NCBI GenBank assembly: GCA_030643245.1
Contig: DAOWME010000169.1
Span: forward strand, 1-6,751
Source: Deltaproteobacteria bacterium
GTDB lineage: Bacteria > Desulfobacterota > UBA8473
DNA: 6,751 nucleotides
Direction of reading: 5' to 3'
The translations under genes and the position numbers were made by a program. The notes under the pieces are model-generated. The model saw only the letters and a list, made by a program, of their open reading frames with translations, made no database searches and was not told where the DNA came from. Position 1 is the first letter of the stretch, and the number at the start of each line of letters is the position of its first letter. Shown in pieces: positions 6,338 through 6,751 of this stretch.

Positions 6338-6641
6338 CCTTTTCTATATATTCCCGAAAACGATATGTTACACAGAAAGATTAAAATGGCTTATTGTAAA
6401 AAATCTGTCAAGGGGTTATAAGTTATTTTATAATGATTTAAGTAGGTTCTGAGGATTCAGAAGACATTGGGCCGGACAGTGAAGATAATTTATTATTGCA
6501 TTACACGTTGAAATATAACTCATTTAGTTGTGGGATTGAACAGAAACTATGGAATCACTTTTCTGTATATCACTCTAGATGTGGAGATATGCAGAACTAT
6601 AGAATAACTTGTTATGTGAAAACAAAATTAACGAGGTAATC
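6338..6641. other. AT-rich non-coding leader before the antitoxin-like gene
   Basis: No ORF was found. Besides the promoter candidate at 6405-6434 and the inverted repeat at 6447-6462, there is another inverted repeat, ACAGAAA (6540-6546) and TTTCTGT (6560-6566). The composition is markedly AT-rich compared with the ctpA-yibQ region, which may indicate acquired DNA around the antitoxin-like gene. Confidence 0.4.
6405..6434 (+). promoter_or_regulatory. Candidate promoter with downstream palindrome
   Basis: A consensus -10 box TATAAT (6429-6434) lies 18 bp after CTGTCA (6405-6410), which matches four of six -35 positions. About 13 nt after the -10 box is the inverted repeat TTCTGA-GGAT-TCAGAA (6447-6462), placed around the expected early transcribed region, where an autoregulating antitoxin could bind. 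The next gene starts at 6642, so the leader would be about 200 nt, longer than usual for a toxin-antitoxin operon. Confidence 0.4.
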
Positions 6642-6751
6642 ATGAATACAGCGAAAGAGGAAGTGAGGTCACTTCTTGATAAATTACCAGATGAATGCAC
6701 TTTGGAAGATGTTCAGTATCATCTTTATGTAGTTGAAAAGATTCAGAGGGG
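6642..6751 (+). CDS. Antitoxin-like small protein, 5' part only
   Basis: The gene starts at ATG 6642 with GAGG (6633-6636) five bases upstream and runs off the window end; 36 complete codons are visible. The protein begins MNTAKEEVRSLLDKLPDE and continues with LEDVQYHLYVVEKIQRG. This pattern (a helix, then a LPDxCTLEDVQYHLY segment and a VxEKIxRG end) resembles the N-terminus of small antitoxin-type proteins usually encoded before a RelE/ParE-type toxin. The partner toxin would lie just beyond 6751. The assignment rests on memory of the motif and on the small-gene setting in AT-rich intergenic DNA. It could also be another short DNA-binding or hypothetical protein. Confidence 0.6.
   Translation, partial: MNTAKEEVRSLLDKLPDECTLEDVQYHLYVVEKIQR

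Noticed and set aside
1..6751. CRISPR array, phage genes or a complete defence island
   Set aside because: No regularly spaced short direct repeats, cas-like, integrase or structural phage proteins were found; repeats present are palindromic intergenic elements.

Overview
The window looks like chromosome of a mesophilic, uncultured Desulfobacterota (old Deltaproteobacteria) member or close relative. The evidence is the gene pair ctpA (S41 carboxyl-terminal processing protease) followed by a YibQ-type divergent polysaccharide deacetylase, next to remains of ftsE and envC. This matches the ftsE-ftsX-envC-ctpA-yibQ order I associate with that group. Moderate GC and palindromic intergenic repeats also fit. 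The lineage call rests on remembered gene order and protein character, not on a search.

Layout. Positions 1-1317 are mostly non-coding and repeat-rich. They hold the end of a long palindromic element (1-68), a MITE/REP-like hairpin element (copy A, 98-281), a near-consensus sigma70 promoter (306-335), a 68-codon two-helix membrane ORF with an in-frame TGA (416-622), and a full ~190-bp palindromic element (737-926) whose right arm matches the window start. Small hairpins fill the rest. Positions 1318-5471 form a tight + strand gene run: a B12-binding-domain radical SAM enzyme (1318-2934), a short fusion relic of ftsE and envC (2952-3122), ctpA (3169-4500) and yibQ (4533-5471). Positions 5472-6641 are again gene-poor: a second hairpin element (copy B, 5670-5853), a degraded ORF (about 5880-6270), GC-rich hairpins with a GGGGACGCACACC core, and a candidate promoter. 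The window ends inside an antitoxin-like gene (from 6642).

How the genes relate. FtsEX recruits and activates EnvC at the division septum, where it controls murein hydrolysis. CtpA-type proteases process periplasmic substrates, including murein hydrolases in some bacteria. YibQ proteins are predicted envelope carbohydrate deacetylases. Here the envelope operon has apparently lost ftsX, nearly all of ftsE and most of envC in one internal deletion, leaving the two distal genes intact. The radical SAM gene abuts the relic.

Most interesting: (1) the ftsE-envC deletion scar; (2) the in-frame TGA in the small membrane ORF, followed by a SECIS-like hairpin that could equally be chance beside a nonsense mutation; (3) two palindromic repeat families, one of which keeps its internal stem although its sequence has diverged between copies. 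I did not find convincing evidence of a complete new multi-gene system.
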